Positions 27,696-37,138 of a DNA stretch of 64,000 nucleotides are shown here, piece after piece. The notes below the pieces were generated by a model. The model was not told where the DNA came from. It saw only the letters and a program-made list of their open reading frames with translations, and made no database searches. Position 1 is the first letter of the stretch. Each line of letters opens with the position of its first letter. Made by a program: the position numbers and the translations under genes. Origin of the DNA: Peribacillus sp. ACCC06369 (GTDB taxonomy: Bacteria > Bacillota > Bacilli > Bacillales > DSM-1321); assembly GCF_030348945.1 (NCBI RefSeq), contig NZ_JAUCEN010000002.1, forward strand, positions 496,001 to 560,000. Direction: 5' to 3'.

Positions 27696-28421
27696 GTGAA
27701 GAGGTCAATCATGGTTATTTTTATGGTGTTGATTGCTTCAGGCTGCGTAACAAGGAATTATGATTCCAATATGGATTTAGGGAAAAGTCAGTTGAATGAG
27801 GAAAATTATTTAGAAGCCCACGAGGCATTTGAATTAGCTTATAAAGAATCAGAAACACCGGAAGCAAGAGAGTTAATGGATCTTTCAGGTTTTCTGGCGA
27901 GTGGAATGAAGAAATACGACGAACAGGATTTTGATTCGGCAAAAAGAGATTTTGAAGAAGCAACCGCATATAAAGCAAAATATCGGGATGGGAAACTAAT
28001 GGTTTTAAAGGCGGTGGAAATGCACCCGGTATCAGACTCCACCACGTTAGAAACAGTAGAGGGAAATGAAGAAGTGGAACCGGTGGAGGAAACAAGTGAG
28101 GACGGGACCATTAGATCCAAAGTAGATGATAAGGCGGCAACGGATTCAAAAGGAAAAGTAGAAATGGTAAAAAGCAAAGAAGGGAGTAAGGATTCGGCTA
28201 GTCCCTTAAGTAAATCTCAGGCGGAGAAGCTAGTGAAGGATTACGTGGACATGAAAAACTTTCCACATTTGCAAATCGAATATGATCATGATGCCGAAAA
28301 GGGAGATTACATTTTTCAAGTGTTCGAAGTAGATGCAGGCAGTCAGAAAAATGGCCACAAAGCTACTTGGGGCTGGTATGGTGTGAATAAGAAGACAAAA
28401 GAAGTGTATGAAGTCATGTAA
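27696..28421 (+). CDS. Lipoprotein of unknown function
   Basis: 241 residues from GTG 27696, 6 bases after GAGGAGTG. A signal peptide with lipobox IASGC (Cys at about 17) predicts membrane anchoring outside the cell. Residues 30-110 are helical and repeat-like, resembling tetratricopeptide pairs. An acidic Ser/Thr/Glu-rich linker follows (about 115-175), then a compact C-terminal domain (about 175-241) ending ATWGWYGVNKKTKEVYEVM. The layout resembles extracellular sensor or cell-envelope proteins, but I cannot name it. It precedes an HtrA-type protease. Confidence 0.85.
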   Translation: MKRSIMVIFMVLIASGCVTRNYDSNMDLGKSQLNEENYLEAHEAFELAYKESETPEARELMDLSGFLASGMKKYDEQDFDSAKRDFEEATAYKAKYRDGKLMVLKAVEMHPVSDSTTLETVEGNEEVEPVEETSEDGTIRSKVDDKAATDSKGKVEMVKSKEGSKDSASPLSKSQAEKLVKDYVDMKNFPHLQIEYDHDAEKGDYIFQVFEVDAGSQKNGHKATWGWYGVNKKTKEVYEVM

Positions 28422-28609
28422 GGCTATAATGTCGAATTGAGAGGGGCCCCTGTGGAGGCCTTTTTATTTTGTCGTACTGCAAAATATCATAGCTGGATTC
28501 GATAATTTTTTTTGTGAAAATGTGGCCTTATTCTTTATTTCTTAAGAATTTTTTAATATTTACTGTTTATGATTGAGCCAAGTAAAGGACAATCATAGGA
28601 GGGATAATG

Positions 28610-29845
28610 ATGGAGAATAATAATGGCGATGAGCAAGTCAGAGTGAAGACAGAACGGAAAAAGGGCAAGTCTATTTGGCTAACTGGCCTTGTTTCCGGAA
28701 CGGTTGCTTCTATGGTTACATCAACTGTATTTTTATTTGGCGGGGACTTTATAGATCAAGGGAAAAGTTCAGTGAATGAGTCAAGTCAAACGGCAGGTGT
28801 AGAGCAAACGGAAAGTGGTGAAAAGGATGGGAGTGTCACGGCAGAAAAGTTATCGACTAGTATGGATTCTAATGATAGGGCAGAGATGGTTGAATCAGCA
28901 TCCAAATCGATAGTAGGGGTCGTGAATTTACAGGAGATTCAAAACCGGTACCCATACCAGCAGCAAAGCACGGGGAGCGAAACGGTTGAGAGCGGCACTG
29001 GTTCAGGGGTCATTTATAAAAAAGCTAATGGGAAGGCCTATATCATCACGAACAATCACGTTATTGAAGGAGCTAAGGAAGTCGAAATTTCCTTGTATGA
29101 TGGGAAAAAGGCAACGGCAGTGGTTGTCGGGGCTGATGCATTGACGGACTTAGCGGTTTTGACAATTGATGCCTCGATAGCACCTGAGGGAATTAAATTC
29201 GGGAATTCTGATAGCATGCGTCCAGGTGAAGAAGTATTAGCGATCGGTAACCCTCTTGGACTTGATTTTTCACGTTCCGTTACACAAGGGATCGTCAGTG
29301 CTACCGGACGCTCCATTTCAGTCGATACATCGGAGGGGGAGTGGGAACTTGATGTCCTTCAAACAGATGCAGCGATCAACCCTGGCAATAGCGGCGGCGC
29401 ATTGATCAACACCGCTGGGGAAGTGATCGGCATAAACAGCTTGAAGATTTCCGAAAGCGGTGTGGAAGGCTTAGGGTTTGCCATACCAAGTAATGATGTG
29501 ATTCCGATTGTTACGGAACTGATTGAAAACGGAAAAATCACGCGACCGTATTTAGGAGTAAGCTTGGCCAGCATAGAAGAACTGCCACAGTATTATCTTC
29601 AAAATGTTCCTGAAGCTGCAAAGTCGGGTGTCATGGTTACGAGTATAGAAGCGGGGTCGGCAGCGGCGAATGGAGGGCTTAAGCAGCAGGATATCATTGT
29701 GGAGATTGATGGAACGAAAATAAAAACGACAGCAGAATTAAGGAAAATTTTATACACAGATAAGAAAATCGGCGATAAAGTAAAGGTTAAAGTCTATCGG
29801 GGGACTGAAGAGAAAACGGTAACGATAACCTTGCAAAACTCATAG
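28610..29845 (+). CDS. htrA: HtrA-type serine protease
   Basis: 411 residues from ATG 28610, 6 bases after AGGAGGG. One N-terminal membrane helix (about 22-45) is followed by a Ser/Thr/Glu linker, a trypsin-like domain with His150 (NNHVI), Asp180 (TDLAVL) and Ser261 (NPGNSGGAL), and one PDZ domain (about 315-405). It acts outside the membrane in folding and degradation of secreted proteins. Bacillus has several paralogues (HtrA, HtrB, YyxA); I cannot say which. I see no convincing CssR site. Confidence 0.93.
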   Translation: MENNNGDEQVRVKTERKKGKSIWLTGLVSGTVASMVTSTVFLFGGDFIDQGKSSVNESSQTAGVEQTESGEKDGSVTAEKLSTSMDSNDRAEMVESASKSIVGVVNLQEIQNRYPYQQQSTGSETVESGTGSGVIYKKANGKAYIITNNHVIEGAKEVEISLYDGKKATAVVVGADALTDLAVLTIDASIAPEGIKFGNSDSMRPGEEVLAIGNPLGLDFSRSVTQGIVSATGRSISVDTSEGEWELDVLQTDAAINPGNSGGALINTAGEVIGINSLKISESGVEGLGFAIPSNDVIPIVTELIENGKITRPYLGVSLASIEELPQYYLQNVPEAAKSGVMVTSIEAGSAAANGGLKQQDIIVEIDGTKIKTTAELRKILYTDKKIGDKVKVKVYRGTEEKTVTITLQNS

Positions 29846-29855
29846 ATAGAAGGAA

Positions 29856-29888
29856 GGCCTCTGATTGATCATCAGGGGTCTTTTATTT
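29856..29888 (+). terminator. Terminator of htrA
   Basis: GGCCTCTGAT and ATCAGGGGTC form a 10-bp stem with one G-T pair, followed by TTTTATTT. Confidence 0.85.
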
Positions 29889-30113
29889 GAAAATGTAGTT
29901 AAAAAGTTTTTAATAGTATTGAAAGTGATGATATCGGAAAAAATGATAGTGTATTTATACTGTTTATCAGATTTTTCATATAGTCTCGAATACCTAAAAG
30001 TGAATAGCGGCGTATTCTATTTGTCAAGGTTTACATTATGGATATGTTAAAAAATAGAAAAGATTTGACAAATTTGTGAAATGTCATAAAATAGAAAGAA
30101 AGGGGATGAAATT

Positions 30114-30428
30114 ATGGAAGCTAATCAGAAGATGTTGGATGCAGTGAAATGGGTATCGGGCACAGGTTGCGTAATCGGAATTATTATTTTTGCTTTAAGT
30201 TTTTTTGTAAGCGATTACAATAAGGATTATATATTTACCGCTGTTGGAATCGCCATCACACTAAGCGCAGCTGCCATTTTTCTAGTTGGTATATTTTTTG
30301 TCCTGACAGAAGAAATGGTAATGAATACACATAAAGGCAAAAGAATTGAATCGGAAACGACTAAAATCATAAAAATGAAATCAAAGGCTAAAACTCAAAC
30401 AAAAAGAAGTACAGAATTCAGTAACTAA
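30114..30428 (+). CDS. Small two-helix membrane protein
   Basis: 104 residues with two hydrophobic helices (about 17-37 and 42-65) and a basic, Lys/Thr-rich C-terminal tail. GAAAGGGG lies about 8 bases before the ATG. I do not recognise the family. It is a single gene behind the htrA terminator. Confidence 0.7.
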   Translation: MEANQKMLDAVKWVSGTGCVIGIIIFALSFFVSDYNKDYIFTAVGIAITLSAAAIFLVGIFFVLTEEMVMNTHKGKRIESETTKIIKMKSKAKTQTKRSTEFSN

Positions 30429-31513
30429 AACGAGGAATTTAGCGTAATAAACTGGCTTTCTATCATCAGATTCACTTGTATGGATGAACAAAACGAGTTG
30501 TTCGTTGGCTTGCAGAATCTGAGCCAATTTAACCCCAAGTATTGAATGCGCTTTCATCCTGTGTGTTGCTTGTACATCCAAACCAAACTGCCTGCACGCC
30601 AGGAAGTTCTCACCTTGAATTTTGAACTATATCCACGAGAAAAGGACACTTTTAAAAAGTCCTTTTTTCGTGGGTTTTTTTATGTGTTTTTACCTGAAGA
30701 TACAAAAGGGAAGCACGTATCAATATGGGGGTATTGAGTAAAGAGTTTCCAAAAGGTGGAGTTGATTGAACACCAAATGTACTTATTAAAAAATGGTTTT
30801 TGTCCTGTCCTCTGACTGATAAACTTGAACAGTTGCAACAGGTTGATTGACCCCTGAATTACTTCACCCCACGACTACTGCTAAACGGCTGTTTAGGAAT
30901 ACTGACAGGGCAATAAAATAAGTATTGCGAGGAGAAAGAACCCAATTACATTTCACGCTCGTTGTTTCCTTATATATATATAATAATGACCTGTGTTGGA
31001 TCATTAGGGTATTGAAGCATGGATGCAAGATCGTGTACAATGCGGCTACCATTTAAAAACTTCCATGGCCGAGTGAAAAAAATCCGCTTTAAATCATGTT
31101 TTCCAACGATAGATACCTAATTAACAAGATAGGTAATATAATTCATAATCTTTATAAGTCTTGAGGAAATAAACGCGGTGAATATAATGTGAAAATTTTA
31201 TTTCATTATATTAGAGTAATATTAAACGGAAAGTGGATCAGTTCTATCTGCAATCCTGTACTGATAAGTGAAGTTTCCGTAGGTAAGTTATTAAACATTT
31301 ATTATATTTCATTTGCTGAAGATTTTCGAACATTTCAGTTCATTTACCATCTTCTTACTGCTCTTTAATGAACTTTATGTGACAGATGTCACTTTATATT
31401 GTCTTTTTTTACACTTGGGATTAATATTGGTATGTCGGGGTTTGTGAACATGGTAACACTTTGTCCGAATAATTACCAATAGGAATTTTAATATGTAAGA
31501 AAGGGGTAGTACT
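30429..31513. other. Gene-poor 1.1-kb stretch before qox
   Basis: No intact gene is supported. A minus-strand frame ending at 30381 is open back to about 30620 with protein-like text (HSILGVKLAQILQANEQL) but no start or ribosome site, so it may be a gene remnant. A long hairpin at 30633-30673 is terminator-like. The last 100 bases hold the qox promoter; an inverted-repeat-like TTGTGAAC...GTAACAC occurs at 31442-31459. Confidence 0.5.
30633..30680 (+). terminator. Long hairpin with T run
   Basis: CCACGAGAAAAGGAC and GTCCTTTTTTCGTGG form a long stem followed by a T run. It could end transcription in either direction. Confidence 0.75.
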
Positions 31514-32446
31514 ATGAAAATAAAATGGGCTCTATTAACTATACTTTTTACAATTGCCACTGTGCTAACCGGTTGCGATAACCCATTAATGGTCTTGGAC
31601 CCTAAAGGGCCAGTAGCTGCAACACAAGCAGATGTTATTATGATTTCGATATGGACAATGGCCTTTGTCGTCCTTGTCGTTATGGTACTGTATATCTTCA
31701 TGATAATGAAATATCGTGCTTCCAAACAGCGTGATGATTATGAACCACCTCATATTGAAGGAAGTAAGGTTCTTGAAATAATTTGGGTAGCGATCCCAAT
31801 TTTAATCGTCGCTTTCCTATCCGTTGTTACTGTTAAAACAACAAATGAAGTTGAGGCAACACCTAAAGGATACGGAGATCAAGAACCTTTAATTATTTAC
31901 GCTTCATCTTCCAACTGGAAGTGGCATTTTAGTTATCCGGAAGAAGATATCGAAACAGTTAACTATCTGTTTTTACCGACTAACCGACCAATTGAATTTA
32001 AACTTTATTCTTATGGTCCAATCTCGAGTTTCTGGATTCCACAACTTGGAGGACAAAAATACGCGATGTCGAACATGGTTAATACGTTGCACTTAGCAGC
32101 TGATGTGCCAGGAGAGTATATGGGTCGAAATTCAAACTTCAGTGGTTCAGGTTTTGCTCAGCAAACGTTTAACGTTAATGTACTGTCTGCAAAAGAATAC
32201 GATAAGTGGGTAGATGAAATTAAAGCTACTGCTGAACCGATTACTGAGAAAAAATTCAATGAATTATTAGAACCTGGTCATGTGGGACAATCCACATACA
32301 CTGGAACTCACTTAGAGTTTTCTCCAGCTCCTGAAGGGGAACATGCTGGTCATGGTAACCACGGATCTTCTGATACTGAAGAAAGTGATTCCAAGGATTC
32401 ACACGAGGAACATTCAGAACACAGCAACATGAATCATGATCACTAA
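31514..32446 (+). CDS. qoxA: Quinol oxidase aa3 subunit II
   Basis: 310 residues. Lipoprotein signal with lipobox LTGC (Cys about 20), two membrane helices (about 40-62 and 87-107), then a cupredoxin-like outer domain. The Cys ligands of the CuA centre are absent, as expected for a quinol rather than cytochrome c oxidase. The C-terminal tail is unusual: eight His among the last 37 residues, mixed with Asp, Glu and Ser. AAGGGGT precedes the ATG. First gene of qoxABCD, the main aerobic terminal oxidase. Confidence 0.96.
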   Translation: MKIKWALLTILFTIATVLTGCDNPLMVLDPKGPVAATQADVIMISIWTMAFVVLVVMVLYIFMIMKYRASKQRDDYEPPHIEGSKVLEIIWVAIPILIVAFLSVVTVKTTNEVEATPKGYGDQEPLIIYASSSNWKWHFSYPEEDIETVNYLFLPTNRPIEFKLYSYGPISSFWIPQLGGQKYAMSNMVNTLHLAADVPGEYMGRNSNFSGSGFAQQTFNVNVLSAKEYDKWVDEIKATAEPITEKKFNELLEPGHVGQSTYTGTHLEFSPAPEGEHAGHGNHGSSDTEESDSKDSHEEHSEHSNMNHDH

Positions 32447-32519
32447 GAATTAATTTCGTTCGATAAAACATCTAAGTTTACAAGATAAGGAATATTTTCC
32501 TGAAAGGAGTCACAAAAGT

Positions 32520-34466
32520 ATGGATTACTTTGATCGATTTGCCGTACCTCATCCAAGTCCTGCGATTTATGCATCCATGGTTGCCATTGGCTTAACCATG
32601 ATTGCGGTTGTTGCCGGAATTACCTATTTTAAAAAATGGGGTTACTTATGGCGTGAGTGGTTAACAACGGTTGACCATAAACGTATTGGTATCATGTACA
32701 TCTTGGCAGCACTGCTTATGCTCTTCCGTGGTGGCGTTGATGCTCTCATGATGCGTGCTCAAACGGCTATTCCAGATAACGGTCTTTTGGATGGGCAGCA
32801 TTATAATGAGGTATTTACAACACATGGGGTTGTCATGATCCTGTTCATGGCTATGCCATTTATCATTGGGTTAATGAACATTGTCACACCATTACAAATT
32901 GGAGCGCGTGACGTAGCATTCCCACGTCTAAACGCAGTAAGCTTCTGGTTATTCTTCATGGGGGCAATGCTATTTAACATCTCTTTCGTAGTTGGTGGTT
33001 CTCCTGATGCAGGTTGGACATCTTACTTCCCGCTGGCAAGTAATGATTTCAGTGAATCAGTTGGTTCGAACTATTACGCGATTGCAATTCAAATAGCTGG
33101 TATCGGTACATTACTGACTGGTATCAACTTTATCGTAACAATCTTGAAAATGAGAGCACCTGGCATGAACTTAATGAAAATGCCAATGTTCACATGGTCT
33201 ATCTTGATCACAAACTTCATTATCGTTTTCGCTTTCCCTGTATTGACAGTGGCACTTGCGTTGATGACAATGGATCGTCTATTCGGAACTCAATTCTTTA
33301 CGATGGCCAATGGCGGTAGCGATATGCTTTGGGCGAACTTGTTCTGGGTTTGGGGACATCCTGAAGTTTATATAGTAATACTTCCAGCTTTCGGTATTTA
33401 CAGTGAAATCATTTCGACATTTGCACGTCGTAACCTGTACGGATATAATTCGATGGTTATCTCCATGGTAGCTATTTCTACTCTATCTTTCATTGTATGG
33501 GCTCACCATTTCTATACAATGGGTCACGGTGCAATGGTTAATGGTATCTTCTCGATTACCACAATGGCAATTGCCGTTCCGACCGGTGTTAAGATTTTCA
33601 ACTGGTTGTTCACACTTTGGAAAGGTAAAATCGTTTTTACCGTCCCAATGTTATACTCGTTAGCTTTCATTCCGATTTTCACTCTCGGTGGGGTAACTGG
33701 GGTTATGCTTGCAATGGCGAGTGCTGACTACCAATACCACAATACAATGTTCTTAGTAGCTCACTTCCATTACGTTTTAATCCCTGGTACTGTATTTGCC
33801 GTACTTGCTGGTTTTACGTACTGGTGGCCAAAAATGTTTGGCTTCATGTTGAGCGAAAAAATTGGGAAATGGTCGTTCTGGTTCATTACAATCGGCTTTA
33901 ATGTAACATTCTTCCCGATGTTCATCACTGGTTTAGATGGGCAGGCACGTCGTATGTATACGTACTCTGAATCAACGGGCTATGGTCCATTGAATATGCT
34001 TTCTTTCGTTGGAGCAATTGGCTTAGCAATAGGTTTTGCACTTATTGTGTACAATATCTATTGGAGCACTCGTTATGCATCAAGAAATATTTCAAACGAT
34101 CCATGGGATGCACGTTCTCTAGAGTGGGCTACCCATACACCAATTCCAGAATATAACTTTGCAATTGTGCCTACAGTTGATTCTACAGAAGCATTCTGGG
34201 ATTCTAAGAAAAAGGGCTTTAAATTATTTGGTGGTAAAGTAGAAAAGATTCATATGCCAAATAACAGTGGCGTGCCGTTTATCATGAGCTGTATCTTCTT
34301 CGTTTGGGGCTTTGCAATGGTATTCAGCATGTGGATCATTGCAATCATTGCAACGGTCGGTATCTTTGCTTGTATGATTCACCGTTCATTCGAAAAAGAT
34401 CACGGACGTTATATCTCTGTTGAAGAGATCGAAGAAACTGAAAATAAATTGCGAGGTGCTAAGTAA
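32520..34466 (+). CDS. qoxB: Quinol oxidase aa3 subunit I
   Basis: 648 residues, haem-copper oxidase subunit I with about fourteen helices. Ligand motifs are visible: HPEVYI for CuB and the cross-linked Tyr, WAHHFYT for CuB and HFHYVL for the haems. It reduces oxygen to water at the binuclear centre and pumps protons. AAAGGAG lies before the ATG. Its stop overlaps the qoxC start (TAATG). Codon use is biased, consistent with high expression. Confidence 0.97.
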   Translation: MDYFDRFAVPHPSPAIYASMVAIGLTMIAVVAGITYFKKWGYLWREWLTTVDHKRIGIMYILAALLMLFRGGVDALMMRAQTAIPDNGLLDGQHYNEVFTTHGVVMILFMAMPFIIGLMNIVTPLQIGARDVAFPRLNAVSFWLFFMGAMLFNISFVVGGSPDAGWTSYFPLASNDFSESVGSNYYAIAIQIAGIGTLLTGINFIVTILKMRAPGMNLMKMPMFTWSILITNFIIVFAFPVLTVALALMTMDRLFGTQFFTMANGGSDMLWANLFWVWGHPEVYIVILPAFGIYSEIISTFARRNLYGYNSMVISMVAISTLSFIVWAHHFYTMGHGAMVNGIFSITTMAIAVPTGVKIFNWLFTLWKGKIVFTVPMLYSLAFIPIFTLGGVTGVMLAMASADYQYHNTMFLVAHFHYVLIPGTVFAVLAGFTYWWPKMFGFMLSEKIGKWSFWFITIGFNVTFFPMFITGLDGQARRMYTYSESTGYGPLNMLSFVGAIGLAIGFALIVYNIYWSTRYASRNISNDPWDARSLEWATHTPIPEYNFAIVPTVDSTEAFWDSKKKGFKLFGGKVEKIHMPNNSGVPFIMSCIFFVWGFAMVFSMWIIAIIATVGIFACMIHRSFEKDHGRYISVEEIEETENKLRGAK

Positions 34467-35062
34467 TGAAAATAGATAACTCGCTGCCACTAGAATATAG
34501 CACGGAAGAAAATCGCTTAAAGATTTTTGGATTTTGGATTTTCCTTGGGGCAGAAATAGCTCTTTTCGCTACACTGTTCGCCACTTATTTTGTATTGGTT
34601 GATGGAACTGGAAATGGTCCAACAGGGGAACATCTTTTTAAAGTCCCAACCTTAATGTTTCAAACAATCTTTCTTTTAACTAGTAGTTTTACCATAGGTC
34701 TTGGAATCAATGCAATGAGACTTGGCAGGCAGAAAGCAACGATTGGTTTCTTCATTATCACCCTTATTCTTGGTTTAGGCTTCTTGGGAGTCGAAATTTA
34801 TGAATTCGTTGAGTATGTACATGAAGGAGCAACCATTCAAACAAGTGCTTTCTTATCTAGTTTGTTTACATTACTAGGTACGCATGGAGCTCACGTTACA
34901 CTTGGTTTATTCTGGGGAACCTTCATCGTCTTGCAGATTAAAAAGCGCGGTATGACTCCAGAAACAACAAACAAGGCTTTCATCTTTTCACTTTACTGGC
35001 ATTTCTTGGACGTTGTCTGGATCTTCATCTTCAGTTTCGTCTACCTGAAAGGAATGATGTAA
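34466..35062 (+). CDS. qoxC: Quinol oxidase subunit III
   Basis: 198 residues with five predicted helices, the short CyoC/QoxC form of subunit III. The C-terminal HFLDVVWIFIF motif is typical. It has one base in common with the qoxB stop codon, so translation is coupled. Confidence 0.96.
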   Translation: MKIDNSLPLEYSTEENRLKIFGFWIFLGAEIALFATLFATYFVLVDGTGNGPTGEHLFKVPTLMFQTIFLLTSSFTIGLGINAMRLGRQKATIGFFIITLILGLGFLGVEIYEFVEYVHEGATIQTSAFLSSLFTLLGTHGAHVTLGLFWGTFIVLQIKKRGMTPETTNKAFIFSLYWHFLDVVWIFIFSFVYLKGMM

Positions 35063-35063
35063 T

Positions 35064-35348
35064 ATGAAAGAATTATTCCCACGGGGCCAAGTTATGGGAT
35101 TTGCCTTCTCACTAGTCCTGACTGTGGTCGCACTATCAGTTATTGTGTTTGATCTCTCACTTAAAATGGGTGTGATCATCCTGCTTGTTACAGCTTTCAT
35201 GCAAGCTGCACTGCAATTGGTTATGTTCATGCACGCAGGTGAGTCTGAAGATAAAGCATCGATTTACACAAATGTTTATTACGGATTGTTCGTAGCATTG
35301 GTTACAATTTTCGGTACAATGCTAACAATGATTTGGGGATATCAATAA
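35064..35348 (+). CDS. qoxD: Quinol oxidase subunit IV
   Basis: 94 residues with three predicted helices, matching the CyoD/QoxD family (MQAALQLVMFMHAGE motif near 50). It starts one base after the qoxC stop. A strong terminator closes the operon. Confidence 0.95.
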   Translation: MKELFPRGQVMGFAFSLVLTVVALSVIVFDLSLKMGVIILLVTAFMQAALQLVMFMHAGESEDKASIYTNVYYGLFVALVTIFGTMLTMIWGYQ

Positions 35349-35354
35349 TCGATT

Positions 35355-35391
35355 GAAAAGCTGGGCGTCTTGATGACGCCCAGTTTTTTTG
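35355..35391 (+). terminator. Terminator of qox operon
   Basis: CTGGGCGTC and GACGCCCAG form a perfect 9-bp stem followed by seven T residues. Confidence 0.95.
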
Positions 35392-35677
35392 TATTTAATA
35401 AGTAGAAATTCATATACCACTCTAATCACTTCGTTCATAGAAATTAGTTAAGAAGGGTGTGGATGAAACCATTTTGTTTAGTATAACCATTTCGGAACAT
35501 TATATTTATAAGGGCAAAATTTACTCTTTTTGAAGCGCTTCCGTGCGTTTAAGTGCAATGTTTTACTAAAGTAAAACGTTAATATAACAGACACATTTTC
35601 TAAGAAAAACTATCTGATTCTTTGATATAATAATCTATATAAGAAATTAATATATGACGTAGCGGAGATGATGAAAT
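35392..35677 (+). promoter_or_regulatory. Upstream region of yfmQ
   Basis: No gene. Two palindromes stand out: GAAGCGCTTC (35532-35541) and the 18-base GTTTTACTAAAGTAAAAC (35560-35577). The second looks like an operator. A TATAAT-like box lies near 35626. Confidence 0.45.
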
Positions 35678-36121
35678 ATGACATTGCCGGTTTTGATTTT
35701 GACAATTCTATTAAGTTTGCTTAAATTATTAGTTACCTGCCTTCCAACCGATGCAGTGAATTGGATTATCAGCAAATTTAAAATACATTCAGAACTTAGT
35801 GACGAGAATGCAATCGTAACCTTTGACGGAAGACGTTTGGAAAGTGAAGATAAAATAAAAGTTATTAATTATTTTAATAAGGCTAAATTTTTGAAAAAGA
35901 ACCATATATTCCCTGGTAATGAGCAATTGTTTTTACATCCAGAGAACAGTGGGACTCCATTAGTCATTGATACTAAAAGAGGTAAAAAAGATGTTAGGTT
36001 ATTTGTGTACATGTACAACGACCGTGTGGATGTAGTTAAGCAGTATAGGAAGAAATTAGTTTCGTATAGTCTGCTTTCCGATAGCCTCCAAGAACGCTCT
36101 ATGCCATTAAGTTTAAATTAA
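35678..36121 (+). CDS. yfmQ: YfmQ family protein
   Basis: 147 residues. One N-terminal hydrophobic helix (about 2-22) is followed by a mainly beta soluble domain with the segments DENAIVTFDGRRLES and KKDVRLFVYMYNDRVDVVKQ. Length and pattern fit B. subtilis YfmQ, whose function is not known to me. GGAGATGATG precedes the ATG. It is a single gene with its own terminator; palindromes upstream suggest a dedicated regulator. Confidence 0.85.
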   Translation: MTLPVLILTILLSLLKLLVTCLPTDAVNWIISKFKIHSELSDENAIVTFDGRRLESEDKIKVINYFNKAKFLKKNHIFPGNEQLFLHPENSGTPLVIDTKRGKKDVRLFVYMYNDRVDVVKQYRKKLVSYSLLSDSLQERSMPLSLN

Positions 36122-36164
36122 AAGAACATTAAAAATGGCGATCTTTAAAAATGAACATTTCAGA

Positions 36165-36211
36165 CTGTAGGCAAACTCGAAAGAAAAGCGAATTTGCCTA
36201 CAGTTTTTTTA
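36165..36211 (+). terminator. Terminator of yfmQ
   Basis: CTGTAGGCAAA and TTTGCCTACAG form a perfect 11-bp stem followed by seven T residues. Confidence 0.93.
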
Positions 36212-36740
36212 TTTAAAAAAGGTTCCAGTTGTTTTCAGACTCTCCCTTTCCGCCGACTGTCTGCAAAGCCACCTCGCCGCATGCGTCTTTGGTGACTCGG
36301 TAAGCTGGTTTTTCGGCAGGAGTGTCGCGAATTTCTTCAATCCAGTGAGGTTTCATCCCATATTCAAGAGAAAAGTATCTTGGAGTATACCCTGTCTGTT
36401 TTAAAAAGATCGTAATGCTTCCCTCGGTAATCGCGATAGGGATACGGGATTAGGCCATTCCGTATCCCATTTTTTCGACAAACTGAGGCGTTCTTTAAAA
36501 AGATCGTCTTAATTTCTAAATTACTTGTTATTCAAATTGATTGTTGTAACGTAAAAACGTCTTAAAATTATTGTGACAAGAAAAAACAATTATGTGGATT
36601 ATATGGGAAAATCGCTATCGAGGGTTCTTTAGAGAATACAAATGAAATACAGAAATCAGGATTGAAAAGGGTTTTAATTGTTAATTTATATAAAAACAAA
36701 GTGCATAGTGATTTTGGTGAGTTATATCTAAAAAGGTAAT
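36212..36740. other. Gene-free stretch with possible remnant
   Basis: A GC-richer block (36235-36440) resembles intergenic repeat elements of Bacillus genomes (CTTTCCGCCGACTG... and CGGCAGGAGTGTCGCG). A start-less frame of about 55 codons at 36572-36739 ends FGELYLKR and could be a gene fragment. Nothing here is firm. Confidence 0.35.
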
Positions 36741-36779
36741 AAAAAAAAGCAGGTATCTAAATCGATGCCTGCTTTTTTA
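36741..36779 (-). terminator. Terminator of small stress protein gene
   Basis: AGCAGGTAT and ATGCCTGCT form a 9-bp stem with A and T runs on either side, so it works in both directions. Its left T run on the minus strand directly follows the stop of the small gene. Confidence 0.85.
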
Positions 36780-36911
36780 TGCTTTCCATTGTTTTTCCAC
36801 TTGTTGAAGGGCTTGTTGTAAAATTTCTTCTTGATTAGTACCCGGTTTAGTAAGTACGTTAGTTTGATAAGATTTTCCTTGGAAATCAACTGTTACTGTA
36901 ACTTTTTCCAT
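36777..36911 (-). CDS. BA3454-type small stress response protein
   Basis: 44 residues, starting MEKVTVTVDFQGKSY and ending QQVEKQWKA. AAAGGA lies 8 bases before the ATG on the minus strand, and a terminator overlaps the stop. The beta-strand opening and length match the BA3454 family of small stress response proteins as I remember it. The molecular role of the family is unknown. Too short for most gene finders but well supported by signals. Confidence 0.8.
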   Translation of the reverse strand: MEKVTVTVDFQGKSYQTNVLTKPGTNQEEILQQALQQVEKQWKA

Positions 36912-37082
36912 TATGCATCGTTCCTTTCTAGTATTAAATGGGATGGTTGTACTACTTCTTTTATACCCGTGGGAGGAGATTTTTCAAACATTGCGGAATT
37001 AGCAAAAGTTGAGATTTAATATTCAAAATTATCTGATATTTATTGAGAGATGTCAATACTTTTTTTTGAACCGCTAAATAAA

Positions 37083-37120
37083 GACGACCTGGCATGTGTG
37101 ATTATTACAGCCAGGTTGTT
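37083..37120 (-). terminator. Terminator of DMT transporter gene
   Basis: ACGACCTGGC and GCCAGGTTGT form a stem downstream of the minus-strand gene, with T runs on both sides. Confidence 0.8.
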
Positions 37121-37138
37121 TTTTAAAATTAACTATAT

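Noticed and set aside
30381..30581. Minus-strand 66-codon gene
   Set aside because: TTG start without ribosome site, and its end overlaps the plus-strand gene at 30114-30428. Kept only as a possible remnant.
31442..31459. Rex-type operator before qoxA
   Set aside because: Only the left half TTGTGAAC fits; the right half GTAACAC lacks the required symmetry.
36572..36739. Start-less frame of about 55 codons
   Set aside because: No start codon and no family match; listed only inside the gap note.
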